In this document: positions 25,652-40,600 of the stretch, piece by piece
Layout of the letters: the number at the start of each line of letters is the position of its first letter
Position numbering within the stretch: the stretch's first letter is position 1
From: Blastomussa wellsi
Taxonomy: Eukaryota; Cnidaria; Anthozoa; Scleractinia; Plerogyridae
Direction: 5' to 3'
Assembly (NCBI GenBank): GCA_947652115.1
Contig: OX393568.1
Coordinates: forward strand, 24,783,963 to 24,847,962
Length of the DNA: 64,000 nucleotides
Position numbers and translations under genes: made by a program
The notes under the pieces: model-generated
The model's database searches: none
The model's input: only the letters and a program-made list of their open reading frames with translations
What the model was told of the DNA's origin: nothing

Positions 25652-28600
25652 TTATTTTGAAATCTGTTTTTGAAGATGGACGAGAAACTCATAATAGGAC
25701 ATGACCGACTCGGAGCGATCGTCCACAAGGTTTTGAAGAAACAACATCCTCATACGACTGTCTTCCCTGAAATTAAAACACAAATAATTCAATTAGATTA
25801 TTGGAAGTTGTGTTTCGAACGCAGCATTGTTAAAGTATACACGTTATATAATTTTTCTTCGGTTCAAATTTTATTTTATTTTCAACCATGGATGAAATTG
25901 AACCATAACATATTAAAAGACGCAACGATACTACAATAAACCAAACCCAGCACCAAGGTATACACAATAATACTAGTTTCATTTTGTAGAACAATACTCG
26001 AACAATGGCAGGAATCATTAGGAAATAAGAATCACTATCCATAGAGAGGATGGAAATGGATTAAAATATGATTGACAAAGTTGAAAATGCGACTTTTTCA
26101 TTTTAAATTTGGATAGAATGCAGGCCAAGTCCAGATAGGTTTATATGGCAATTTTCACATAAATCCAGGATTCCGCCGTGACCTTGTCTCCTTCGCAGCC
26201 GTTTTTTTATGTCACGCAACGTTTCCCCAAAGCCTTGCGTGACATCCAAAAAACGGCTGCAAAGGAGACTAACCGTGACCCTTTAGGCCACTTCAGAAAA
26301 TACCATAATACACTTTGTTTGTCCCCAAACTTTTGCACAAGCATTGTTTTTGTTTTCTCTTGGGACCATTGCAAGTCCCGAGGGAAACTGGAAACAATAC
26401 TTATGCAAAATTTTGGGGGCAAACAAAGAGTATTATGGTATTTTCCGAAGTGGCCTATTGCCTACAGTACTACAATTCTTTCCGTGCGATTACTCACTTG
26501 AGAACATAAATGTTAGCATGGCAAGATCTATGTGACTGTAAGTAATCCACAAATGTTCTCACTCTCTCTGAATATGGATTTTCCAACACTGGAAGCGATG
26601 CCTGAAACAGGAGTAAAACCAATTCAGCTATCACACCTTCATTGCCGTACCAAAATAAACATACAAATTCTAGTAAATCTTGGATAGTTCCTTACCAAGT
26701 TCTCTGGGATACCTCCATAGTTAGGGACATTGAAAAAGGCTTGAATAACATCGATGGGGGCATCTCGTCCAACCCAAATGTAGAATGCCTATAAAAACAA
26801 AATAAAAACGTGACTATGCTCAGCTGCAGTGTTAGTTTGGTGACGACGGGCGCCATGGAAGTTTTAAAGTTTGTCATTTTCAATCCGTCTCAATCTTCCC
26901 CAATATTAACCACCCATGTCCCTTTTTCCTTTAGTTTCACCTCTTTGGTGTGTTTCTATCTAAGGAAAGCACAATTTTGAAGATGGTTTTACACATCATA
27001 AAAAATGACTTGATGTATCAGAGTCGATTGAAACCTTGAGTGAAAGTCTATCTTTTAGCACAAGCAATTGAAGCTGCAGTACGTTCAAGAATTGAAAAAC
27101 GTTAGATAATGAATTGGAGAATAATATTTCAAACTTCTGAGCCATTTTTTACGAGAGAAGTGTGCACCAGTCCAACGAATTTGACATCGCAGACAGTCGC
27201 TGCCCTTGGCTTACAAACAACGTTCAAATACCTGTCGCTTTCAAGTTTCGAGCGTTATCCTTGCATCAGAGCTAATCGATCAGCTTTGCCTCGCTCTTTT
27301 TCGCCTAGCGCTGAATTTGCGTAACTGAAAACACTGAGCCGAGAGATATTTCTACTCACGTGACCAGTATCCATGAGGAATATTCCTTTCCTACTGAGCT
27401 TCTCGCCCGATAGGTGGTAAATTGGAGGATTGGGAACCGGGCCTGCTTTAGTGTGGAGAGCACCCTGGCAAGGAAAACAACAAATAAATGTAAAAAAATG
27501 CTTACACAAGCATTGATTAATAACAGACCTTTGGGTCCTTCACTGGCTAATCTATATCTACAAAGACCTCTTAAGTCTCTGTGACAAGACTCTCGCCATA
27601 TGTAAATTGCTCTCAAAACAAGTCCCAGCGACCCGTCGCTGAGACAAGTCGCTCCTCTCGCGTGACAAGGGAATTTTTTGTTTAAGTCTGACATCAGTCG
27701 CACAAATTCAAGCCAGTTATAATGCGTCCGACAGAACGTAGCGATAAAGTTCTGCTGAAGCAACAAAGATTTTCACATTTTGTTGCCCCCGCCACGACCT
27801 GTCATCTAGAGTAGTGTGTCTTGGCTGCCATTTACCTCATCTGAAAGCTCGTGTATAGGGTACATCTTGGGATAAATAGACAGCATGGCCAAGCTAAGAG
27901 GCATCACTTTGAACTGCTGCATAGCAAAACATCGCTCATCCAAACGCGAGTTTGAACCAAGACGAAACGCCATCTGTAAGTCAAACAAACCAAAAGGTTA
28001 GATACAACTCAAAACCACAGCAACACGTGTCAGGAGATGTAAACTCGACCAAAATACAGAACCTGAGCAAGCATACTGCTCAGAACAAGGCAGTGTCACG
28101 AACAATCCTAATTGGTCAATTATAATGACAGAGTTAATCACTTAACTTAATCGACTGGGTGCTAATAGGGGCTATGAACCGCTCAGGCCTTTTAAAACCA
28201 ACTAAGGGTACAAAACAGAAATTTTATGGTCGCCCACTACTTCTTGGAACGAGACATGCCATTGGTTCTTTAAACAACAACTAACACGTCACAACAATGC
28301 CCGTAGCCCAAGGAGTCCACAGAGGTAGTGGCTAACTGAGATTTTGTTTCGAGTCATAACTAGATCTGTTTGGATCCTCTGCAGAAAAATCAAGAATTTG
28401 AACGGGTCGAAAAGACCGTCAAGGGACAGGGTGGACGGGCTGAAAAACGAAAGGGAAGGGAGACGCTATTAGAAATACTTCACCTTTAGTAGCGAACGTT
28501 GTTATATTTTTGGATAGAGTTACTTACATGTTTCATGATGGCTAAAATGAAGAGTGGCAGTAATCTGAGAGAATGAGGAGCAAGTAGTCCACTGCTCTGT

Positions 28601-31600
28601 GGTTGATTAGCCACTGCTGTACGGTACACACTGAGTGTATCGATGCAAGCGTTCATCAATGCCTGGTAAATAAAAAAAAGTAAACAACATTAGATTTGAT
28701 TGGATGATCAGTTGCTTGTTAAAACACTTAACGAAAACAATTAAGAGTAGTGTTAATTTATGATCATGTTCCTTGTACCGCTTGTGACGTCATCAGTTTG
28801 CATGTCAGCGGACTTTTGTGATAAGAATCTGATGCAGTTGGGACAGATCATTCTACACGACTGTCCATTAGGAGTATTGAAATCATTCTTGCAACCAATT
28901 AGCATCACAAGACTTTTCACTGAAGGTTGTATGTTTTCAACAGCTGGCACAATATACATATAATCTGCTCCATTCATGCTTTCAATACTTACTTCTCGTG
29001 CATCACCTAAAGATGAAGTTAGTGTTCTGTCAACAGCTGGGGATAAAAAAATATACAACACTCAGTAGAGCAATGCTAACAGTAATGGAATCTCTATTTC
29101 AGTGTCGATATATTGAGATTCGGGACACTTCATAAAAAAAATTAACCAACAAACAGCACATATTTGCTAATACATAGAAGAAGTGTGAAATGTATCATGC
29201 ATTTATAGAGTAGCCCAAATTTAAACTTTGTGATTCAGCTACACGTCTAATGCAATAGACCTTTTTACCGATAGGGCGGCCATTTTGAATTCTATTGTTT
29301 CAAGTAGCTATTATGGGATGCCCAGGGGGCAAATACATATTAATTTGGACGTTGTATCGGTAAAAAGGTCTATTAAACCCATGTGTACAGTACAACTCAA
29401 AAGTAAGTTCACAGTCCGTCGTATCTCGATCCTCGCATCTCGAGACTCAATTCTAAAAATTTTCGAGAATCAAGAATTTTGGGGTTTAAGTTTCAAGTGA
29501 GAAAACTAATGAGCTTGTCGCTTGACTGACCTCTCGAAAAATAAATAGGATAAATAGACTACACTCGCAAATGTTGTACAGCAACTTGCAACTCTTCTGG
29601 AGTTGTGCAATCATCTTTCTTGCGATCGCAAATGAAAACATTACCTATACTTTTGCTTATGGTAATGGAAGTTTATCGGGCAAAAATAACCTTGAAGATT
29701 ACACTATTTAAAAATAACAATTTTACGGATGGCAGTCAATGGTGATGAGTCGCTATTTTCTCATGACCAGAACAACTGCCCTTGTATCAGTATGTTAACA
29801 AGAAATTCAATGGTCATCAACATAAAAGAAGCAAGCAACTTACCCATCTTAGTAAGCAGAGTTGTAATGGCCTGGACATCAGCTGTAGCGTACAGATCAC
29901 CAAGCTTGTTTGTGATTGGTAGAGCCAGTGTGTGCACTCTTATACGCCGCTCGCCTGAAAAATATGTTGATATCTGGGTCAACAAATTGCACAAAAGAAA
30001 AAAATATCGAGGAACTTCACACAATCCTCGGTATCCCACCCAAAAATCTAAGGTTTTTGTAAGCTCCTGACATTAAATTCTTGATTTTGCATGTCACGCC
30101 TTGAGCATATCTTATGCTTCCTTTGTGCTCTCCATCTTCCTGCATGCACATAACTTGAGCTAAAAGAATGAACCAAACATTAAATATTGATTAAGACATA
30201 TGTACCTTTTGTACTTGTATAAAGGAGAGCAGACTGGAATACAGCCAGATTGGAGTCTGTCAATGAGTCTTCAATATCTATCTGCATACTAAACCCACTG
30301 TCGGGACTGACATTAGGCAATGAAACAAGGTCCGTAGAGCGTACAAAGAAGTTACCATGAAATGTGTGAATTGAAAGTCCTGATGACAAAAACGAATAGA
30401 AAATACTTCAGTAGGAAAGTCTTGAAACAAATATTCTAATTGATTAAAAAATGTATTATTGTTATTATCACCATTATCATCATGATTATGTAATAACAAG
30501 TATTACTATTACTATGTAATAATAAGTACAGATACGAAAATACTGCTTCTGTAATTTGTACCTTTTGTAGAATCTCACCTTTCGTACAGCGGACTCTCAT
30601 GACAGCTTCAAATCCAATCTTTCTTGTTAAATAACGTCTGTAAAGAAGGGGATCAAACACCTGTGTTTACTTTACATGCTGCCACATATTCAGCACCATT
30701 GATAAATGTATATGTACTTACACAAATTCATTTTCAAATTTCTCTGCTGCTGCGGCATTCCTTGACACATGAAAGTCTGGGTAATACATAACTGATCCGC
30801 CGGAGTACTTCGACGCACACACTAATAAAGCAAAGGAGAAGAAAATTAAAATACTACAATAACCTCAAACCTACTCACTCACAGGGGCTGTTGACAAGAT
30901 GTGGATGAGTGGGTTGTGAATCTCAGTGACTAAAAGAGCAATGCCGGCGGCAGGCGTGTTTACACCTCTCGACGTGTGGGGCCTCTGAAGCCACAGAGGT
31001 CAAGCAGTAGGGTACAGGGTAAGAGCATGGGCATTAGTTTGTTAGTTGAGTCGAAAATCCTCATCGCTTAAAAAGAATCTGTTACAGAAACATCAAAAAA
31101 ATGCTGCCCTACACCCTGTGACCATACACATGAGCTACTGGGCAATATTTCCATGTGGCACTGACCGTACTTTTCAATATTAATAGTGTGCAAGGTCGCT
31201 CTAATTTTATTCTATAAATGGAAGTGTAGTGAGTGACTGTTTAGCCACCTTCCTTGCAAATTAAATTAACACCATATTTAGAGATGATGGCCACATCAGC
31301 CTCAGCTGGTTTCCATGCGGGTCCTCTATCCAGGCTGAATCGGAATTTAGAAATGTTGGTTTTCTAGGAGGGAGGAAAACCGGAGAACCCGGAAAAAAAC
31401 CCTCAAAGCGAGGAGAGAACCAACAACAAACTCAACCCACATATGGCACTGGGCTGGAATCGAACCCGGGCCACATTGGTGGGAGGCAAGCACTCTCACC
31501 GCTGCGGCACCCTCACTCCCTTAATTTCTAGCATCCAACACAGCAGACTTACTTAGAGTTGCGATGTCAGAATATTGTCCTGACAGTAGAAACAGATCAA

Positions 31601-34600
31601 CAGCTACTTGTTCAGCTGCACAGTCTAGCGCAAACTTCTTGTAGAAATCTGTCGCTGGTGTTAAATTCTGGACATCCTGAATAAAAGCAAAAATGTCAAT
31701 GTCAATGTCTTATGTTGTACATATAGTTTTCTTAAGACCAGATATTTAAAAAAAGGCTGCAAAATCCCTGCTTTCTTTTAGTTGAACTATACCAACCTTT
31801 GGAGCAGACTTTTGTCCATCCTCCCTCTTTTTAAGCTCTCCTGGACCAATATTAGGCAGCGCTGTCTGGAAAAGTGTCACCCGACCACCTATATGACCCT
31901 ACAAGAGGCACAGATCCACAAAATTATTGACTTCCTAAAGTGGCTGGCGAAAACAACAAAGTTGCGACAATCAGTCGGGCTGGCTGTCTATATCTACTTA
32001 CAACTAATTTAAGGGCTGCTTGCAGAGCTGCTCCTGTGGCACTGTGCACATTATGGCTGTTGTTGAACATTGTTGGAAGAGAGTCTAGTAGCTGGGTTAC
32101 AAGCTAAAAAACAAACAACAAACAAACTTGTTACATGTCTACATTTTTAACAGAATATTGGCATGCTGTCCAGACACTAGCATGGTGATCCTGAACAAAA
32201 GCCTGTGAAAGAAGTTGTAATTAGGAATGTTTCAACTTTTAAAGGAAAATATTGCTTAATCCCTCCAACAATCTAGAGTAAAAACTGAGTTATTGGCATG
32301 AGGTGAGTAAACAAACAAATGAACAAATGGACGGACAGACGGACGGACGGACGGACGGACAGATAGACAACCAACTGAACACACAAGACTGAACTAGCTT
32401 TGGTTGTCTATGGTTATAACCTAAACAGACAGTTTGTTTCTAGATTAGCCATGCACCTATCTACTGTAATTCAATTTAACTAACTTCTAGTTTAGTCTCT
32501 GTTTTAACAAAAGAATGGTAAAAAAATAAGTACCCCAAAAAACAGGAAAACAGTTCTCATGCTGCCAAGCCATTTCAAATAATTGATAGATACATCTGTT
32601 GTTACATGTAAATAAAAGTGCAAGTTAGCAAGAGAGTATTACAAAAGTCTGGTCCATTACCTCTTTACTTTCATTCAAATTTACAAGCAAGTCGTCAGGA
32701 GATGGAAGAAAGATATCTACAAAAAAAAACAAAAGTGTGTTTAGAATGGAGATTGAAACAAGCCAAATTACACATCAAACACACTATTTAGAAGTTATCA
32801 ATTGCTACTTTTGTAGCCAGTCTGAACATAAAGAAGATGCAACATCTAACTAATCTGAATTTAAATATTAATTTTGAGCTTACCATCTAGATCTGAAACA
32901 ATATTCATCTGAGGTTGGCTGAGCTTTGACTGCATGAAAAAAAGGCTGAGATTCAATTTTAAATTGATAAAGAAACATGTTCCTCTCCATTGTGGAGAGG
33001 TGCACATGCTAGATACAAGTGCTGTCTACAGTCTAAAGCTTTAAATTCAACAAAGTTTGGTGCTGCAGCATTTTTGACAATAAGCAGTGATTCTTCTAGT
33101 TAGTCAGTAGTGTCAAGCTCTGGCATAGCCTAAGCGAAGTAGTGCCTCTTTAATGGAAAAAACGCAACAGGTTGCTGCAACAAATCACCTTGTGTGACAT
33201 GTGAAAGTCTTTGTCGCTGTTACAGAATTTTGTTGCGGCCATCTGTCACATGAATTCAAACTGGTTTGAATTTGTGTGACAGATCACAGTGACAAATAAG
33301 CGCAAGCAGAGTTGTCGCCTCATGTGTACACATGAGGTGACAAATCACAGTGACGTGTCGCAGCGATTTGTCGCATAGTGTGTCTCGGCCTTAAATCTAT
33401 GTATCAGGAAAAACCTCTCAGTCTGTACTTTGTATCCATCACTAGGTGCGTATTTACACGAATCAAGAAAAAAACTTTGTTTGTTTTGCGGTTTGTGAAA
33501 TGCAGAATTATGTTTTGTGAGTAACTGATTGAAAGAGGCGACAACTTGCAGGGATGTGCCAGGCATGAACAGTATTCATATTCCATATCTTGGGCCTGCC
33601 TGGCCTCTAGTAGAGGGTTCCTGGATGTCCTTGGTAAGTAGCCTTCATTTTTATAAACAAAACAGTTCGTTAATGACTAAATAAGTGAACTCACCTTTAA
33701 ACTATAAAAGTGAACTGTACTATCAAATGTTATAAATCCAATAAGCGTCCTCAAGTCTCCTGGCATTTTGTCAAGGTTTTCTTTCATTAATTTACAAACC
33801 AAATGAAGATAACCTACGAAAAAGACCAAAAACACTAATATAAGGAAACAAAATCCACAGGTAGCTCACTGGATCTGAGAAATATTCCGTTACTCTCACT
33901 TTTGATAACTTGAAAAGACCCTAAAGGGACTACAAGACCAAACATTAATGTCAAATTACACTGTACAAAATGCCATTTGATTGTGATCACAAAAAATACC
34001 TGCTGGTGGCATTCTAGATTTTAGCATAATTCTACCAACTCAGAACTCAAGAACGGTGGCAACATCCATTAGAGCTGGAGGATTGCCGACTGGAAGCTGG
34101 CCACTGTCATTACTTTTGGACTTAGCGCATCTAAAACAACAACAACACCTACCTGTCTCTAACGCATTAAAAGACACATCCAAAACAAACAGGAAAATTG
34201 CTGGCTGGGGAGGCCTCAACTACAAACAAAAGCATAAAAACACTTTATTTCAACATGTTCAGTAGTTAGCAAAAGTATAAAATAATTGAAACACAGTATG
34301 AACATGTATATAATGTGTATGTATAGATCTGCAGATTAAGAAATATAGGAAAGGTCAAACCAGTTACCATATACTCTGAGGGTGCTATAAATTCCACTGT
34401 AGCATTCCTAATTTCTGGTCTTTTAGATGGATCACCATACTGTCTTGTTGTGGGATCAAAACAGAATTCCTCTGGAACTAAATCAAAGCATGATATAGAA
34501 TGAACTTAATTTTAATAACACTTTTAATAACCAAGTTTAGTACAAGTTACAAGTTTATTGAAATGTTGTAGAACATTTTGTGGCAAACAGTGGTCTTGTA

Positions 34601-37600
34601 AACAAGAAGATTGAAATGCTGTTGATGTCCTTTTAACTACAGCTATTTTCCGTCTTTCCACCCAGCTACCTTTACCTAAACTGGAAAGTAAGTTAATGAT
34701 TAATGAACTAACGTTTAATGATATCATCACCTGCTGGGCGTCGGATAGCAGAAAGTTGGAGCAAGTACAAGAGAGAGCTTTAAGAGCCATATATTGCGAT
34801 ATGAGAAGTTCATACGATGAGCTATTGAGAAAAGCTAAACTCATAATTATGTATAAGGCAAAGTACAATATGTGCCCTCCACATATACATGACATTTTTA
34901 AGTTACTAACTTAAAGATAATAATCTTCGCTATGGGCTCAGAAATTCTCATGACTTTTTTATTCCTCGATATAATACAACAACTTACGGGAGACATAGTC
35001 CAAGATATGTGGGACCAGTAATATGGTCTCAATTAAGCAAGGATGTAAAAAACACAGAATCAATTTAATGTGGATAAATGTAATTTAGGCAAAGTTAAGC
35101 TCGAGCGTGTTGGCCAGCGGTCAGCACCTATCGCTGTACGTGACTTACGGGGCGGCCCTTTAGGGATTTACAGGGCCCTTTGGGTGTTTGTAGCCATTGT
35201 TATAGCGCATTGTTGATTTGCTTGCTGATCGTAGCGGATCAATTGTGCCTTATTGCGAATCATTGCGGATTCACGCTCCCTCTCCTCCCTCCCTGCAGGG
35301 TGGCTGGTGGTTTTATTGGTATGTTCACAGGTAAGTACTCTCCCAGGTAAGTATCTCCACTGAACTTCCTTTCAGCATGACCGTGTTGGTTAGTGGCCGC
35401 TCTCTAGGTGGTTCCCGTTTCCAGGGTTGCCATGGATACCTCCTCTCTGCTCGTCACATTTGGCCACCCACTAACCTTTTGGGCACCAGCTCCCAAGCTC
35501 ATCATTAGCGATGAGTTTAACAGCTTTAAAAAGAAAATTCATAAGGTAGACCTTGAACAAGTAATCACAGAGAGCTGTAAAAACTGCCTTCTATGTTGTT
35601 CATAAATGACATTTTTTAGACAAAGGACACCTTTTAATGAAGAAGTACTATTTTATATGATAAACTTGACTACGTTTTATAGATATTTTTAAGAATGTAT
35701 ATTTATGTAAATTTTATCATTAGCAAATATTATTTTATATTAATTAATTAGTGCTGATAGTATTTTAATTTGGTGTCCCCTATTAGTAGGCCTGATATGG
35801 CAAGCTAGAAGACTTTGACACTGAAATAAAGTTTATCACCATCATCTACCTTCATTTACTCTGAAACACATTGGACATCGCCACCTTCTGGAGTCTGTGA
35901 AGGTGACAAAAGGATTGATGTATGTTCGACAGGAACGGCATCTTGTGATGACTGAAGAGTGAATAACTGGAAGATTCTGTTGAAATAATGCTACTGTTAG
36001 TTCTTAATCATCTACCTTTGTAACATTGTAAATTAACTTCACTCCTCTGACTCGAGACCATGTGTGCAAGGGTTTTGGTTTGGTTAGAAGACAGCATTAC
36101 TTGTGAATCCTAACTGCCAAAAGGGAAGCAGGTTAAGGCATGGATAGATAGATAGATAGGTAGTTTATTCAGATTAAAATCGCAAGACAGTGGCAGTAAG
36201 ACAAAGGCTTTTTGAGGTTTTGGATAATAACTAAGACCTCCAAAATGGCTTTGCCAAAAATCTCAACTGCACGACGTTCCTGAAGAAATATTCAAACTGA
36301 GACTGTGAGACATGTGAAGTTTGGCTAAAATGTTACCAATAACCAACAAATAGCTAATGGTTGGAATGGAGGGCTTTAACTTGCGACCTCTTGATAGCAA
36401 GAGCAGTTGCCCAAGCACTTGGCCAGACTGTTTCCTGACCACAACCAAGTTGAAAGAGACCATACAAGAGGGGTTATTACAATCAACATTTCAGGGTTTA
36501 GTGCTTGAAACTTGCCTGTAAATCTTTAAAAGGATGAATATGAATTCCTAGGGGTAGCTTTGATTTTGTCAACAAGCTCTTTGTTTCAGGGACAGCATTC
36601 ACTGTACAACACAGCACACTGCAAAGGAAAAGGAAGTGAATCCATGACAACAATGGGCCGATCACTTCTGAAACGATTACACCTGGTGTCCCAGGAGTAG
36701 ATTTTCAAGAGATGCTGGGCAATCAATCAAAGACTTGAGAAATGATGGAGAAAATATAACAGAGGATTTTTACTTGACTAGTCAAAGGTAATGGATCATG
36801 CTCACTTATTTCACTCGATTCTTGAAATTGGTGTCCAAATTTATCCTTTCTAAGAGTTGGTCTCCAGAACCAACCCAAAATACCGGACACTGTCAAAACA
36901 ATTTTGATTTTACTGTTAGCAGGTGGCAAATGATTTCCTGCAATAGATGTAAGATGCAATAATTTTGTTGGCAATAGAGAATGAGTGAAAAGCCACAGCA
37001 AAGACAAATTCACTAGCTAAAGATTGCCTACTAAAATGCACTATTAATAATAAGTAACTGGATAAAGTGCACTCCAATCCATTGAAACATGGAAGGAATT
37101 GGTCCCACTTTTCCTCCAGCTTTCCCTTAACAATTATTTTGTCAGTACTGATTTCTAGGTTTGCAAATTATTACCTTGGATCACAGTTCTTTCTCCGGAG
37201 ATCCTGGAAATTAGACAAAGAAAATTCAACATCAGTAAGAGATTTCAAGCGAACATTGGCTCTCATTTTCCTTGAGTACACCTCTTTTGAAATGCTGCAA
37301 AGATCTCATTGAAGTTTAAATTGTTTTAAAATTCTTGAAATGTCCTAAACATTACACATGGCATGTTTTGGCATTTGTACGATGTCCACTTGCTGGAACT
37401 TTGCAATAAATAAAAGAGAATTGTGCTTACTTGTGGCAAATTCAGAATATATAAATTGCTTACTTGTGGCAAATTAGGTGTTGGTTGTTCAAGTGGAGTT
37501 GCTGGAAGAACATGTCTTTGTTCCAGAAGATTGATGGGCTGACAAGCTGATTGCTTAAGATTGAAAATTGAAATAAAACTGTAAACAAGAACCAAGAGTA

Positions 37601-40600
37601 TTCAAACCAGAGTTGGGATGGTTAAGGATGGATAATAAAGATTTCAGTGTGGGAAACCTGAGGATGAATGAGGAGTTCACATTTTGATTAATTTGAAGTG
37701 AAAGCCAACAGAAGTTGTCAAACTTTAGGCAATAAAAAGCTTTTGTGGCAATGCTAAGACAATAGCACTGTAAAACTAAATACAATATTATTTTACTTGT
37801 TATCTTCCGGATAGTACATGTATTATCTCTCCTTTAAACAACAGAGACATGCTACAAATAAAAACAGATACACTGTAGTTGAAAGTTTATGGAATTGTTT
37901 CTACAGACCTGCACTGAAAGTCTTCCCATAGGGCCCTCCAAACCAGTTGATGGAAACGGTGATGGACTGCCACCCTGATCAAATGAAGACCCAAAGTTTA
38001 ACATATAATCTTCATTTATTTACATACTGTATACACTGCAATTAACACACTCCACAAAACGCAACCCTGAGTTTCGACAGGCTGGCATATATTACAAAAC
38101 ATTGCTAGTTTTAGAGACTTGCTCCACCCCTTTTTCAGATAGTCCCTTCACCACCCCTGTCTAACTAATCTCACCCATCCATTTTTACTTAGAAAGAGAA
38201 TTTTGGAGAACAAGCATCAAAGTAGTTTTCTGTCAGGTAAATGCAATACCTAGTTGAAGATCAACTTACCATAGTTGGCTGCTGACCCATTGGAGACATC
38301 TGTCCTGGATATGGCTGGTTTACTTGGCCAGGAACGCTCATCATTCCAGGCATGGACGGTGGTGCCGTCTGCCAGGGAAAGAAAAGCTCACATTTACAAA
38401 CCACTGTAAACAAACATTTTGATGGCAAAAAAAAGAAAGCCAGTTTGAACCTCAAAATACAACAAATGTTCACGTTTAGACTGATCTGAACTGAGCTGAA
38501 AGGTTGAGCAAAGAAAGGCCCACACTATTCTTTTTGGCAGCGGATAAGAAATGGAACGGTTCACCCTTCACATCCTGAATAGTATATGCTTTTTTATTTA
38601 TGCAATTTAATGGGAAGAAAAGCGAAAAAGAGCTAATGACAAACTACTGTACAACCAAAATTAAATTAAAGAAAGGGCCTTTTTCAACTAACAGCTTTCT
38701 TAGCTGCTCCGGTGCAGCACTTGTACCTTGGAGCAATATTATCTCTCCTTATACAGCAACCAGCATGAATTTTAGGCAACAATTAACAGTACCAATGACT
38801 TATTGAAAGCCCTGTATGCCCTGGCTATCAAATTTTAACAAGAGGTCACTCCTGGCCTCCTACTACCAATAACCAGAGGAATGAATGCCATGTGACAACA
38901 TCAAATCCACCTGCAAGACAATGATGTCATCTATAATTTCATCCAAACACACACACACCTGAGCAGGATACATTCTTCTCCGTGATGAAACAGGCCTTCC
39001 AGCTTGAGAATCTTGCCCCAGAGGTGAATACCCTGTGGCTGGGGTGTTAAAAGCATTTTGAGGCATAGTTGGTGAATTTGATGGAGGAGGTGGTGTTGTC
39101 CTCTGGGGAGTTGTCACACCTGGCAGACTTGAAGGTGGAGGCGGTGTTGTTCGCTGGGCCATTGATGAACCTGGTAAACCTGTCACTGGAGGGGGTGTGG
39201 AGCTTGGAGACAGGCTCCCATACTGTCCTGGATAGCCTGGTCCTGTGCTCATCGGCATTGCAGGTCTCTTGGGTTTGTTAGAATGTAGTGCTGATAATGA
39301 CTGGGAGGCGGGTGGTACTGCACTTGAAGACAGACCAGACGTCTGTAATGGCAAACCTTGAGTTTGTCCTATGTAGTTAGTCTGCTGTGACATCTGACCC
39401 TGAAAATTAGGCTGTCCTTCAACAGGAAAGCCAGGTTGAGATTGTCCTGGGAGGGGTAGTACAGATGGTGTGTTCTGAGGTGCTACTGGCTGGTTTGAAT
39501 GAGATGTCACCGGAGTAAACGCTGAACCAGTCTGCAATGTTCCAGGCTGAACATTACTACTCTGAGCTTGCTGATGAGCACTAAACTGTGGTGAAGGCCC
39601 ATTTGCCAGGGAAGCTCCAGATGATGGTGGAGTAGACTGTACCTGTGTTGGTGCATTTAGATTTGGTGCTGATTGTCCCATTCTGGGATACATTGTGGCA
39701 CCTCCCGCAGGTGTAACAGGACCATTTGAAATAGCATTTGAAGCTGGAGGTTGACTAGTACGTGGTGTTCTACTGACTTGCACTGAAAACAAGTGGAATA
39801 GCTCACAATCTAATTCTTGAAATCATTTCTATTAGAAGGTAAAGTTTGTATTTGAGTCTGGAGGTCCATTAGGTTTAAGGAGCTATGTCATGGCTTGTGC
39901 ATTTTGAAAAATTTAGCATCAATGTTTTAAATTTGTCATTTGCAATCCGTCTTAAGGTGGATCGTACCAGTTTTTCGTACATGGGAAGTCTGGTGACGAG
40001 CGCTCGCCTCACGCGCGAGATAGTCCGCGAGATTTAAAGCTGCAATATGGCGGCGCGTGGGTTACTACATGCAAGGTTGCTTTTGTCCTGTTTATCAGAG
40101 ATTGGATCAACAAGAAAGTTGTTCTTTGAGCGCCGGTTCTTGGACAATTCGATATGCGTCAGAAAATTTGTTTTCGGAACTCAATGCCCGAGTTACAAAG
40201 TTAAAATTCCCGTTTGTGCTGCGATCGATCCTGTCGGGGATCGCAAAGATCTTAAAACTGAAGCGGTTAATTCCTACTCCCGATTCTCTCGTTTTGTGTA
40301 CTTTGCCGGACTAGTAGGTTTTTACACCTACTACTCCTCGTCCACCGCTTATGCAGAAGAAAGTGACGAAGAAAAAGAAAATAATGAAGTTCGATTCAGT
40401 CCCGGCCTCGTCACAAAGGTTGTTTTACTGCCAAAAGGCGAGTTTCAAAACTAACAAATCTCACAAGGGCAAGACAAGAAAAAACAAGCACTTCGAAAAA
40501 AACAACCGCTAAGAATGATAACAAATATTCCGTGAAGTGCTTCCGCAATGAAGATCGACATCCAACCATGTGTCGAGTTGATTTCACTTATCGTTTCTGA

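Noticed and set aside
26178..26509. Several overlapping plus- and minus-strand frames in the last SEC24 intron
   Set aside because: They arise from the two palindromic elements, which read similarly on both strands.
34524..34895. 123-codon minus-strand frame
   Set aside because: Antisense shadow of the LINE RT tail, which reads convincingly on the plus strand.
40047..40454. Assignment of the TTAA-element ORF to the MICU family
   Set aside because: Only the general layout (presequence, membrane span, acidic linker) fits; no EF-hand or other diagnostic motif is present.
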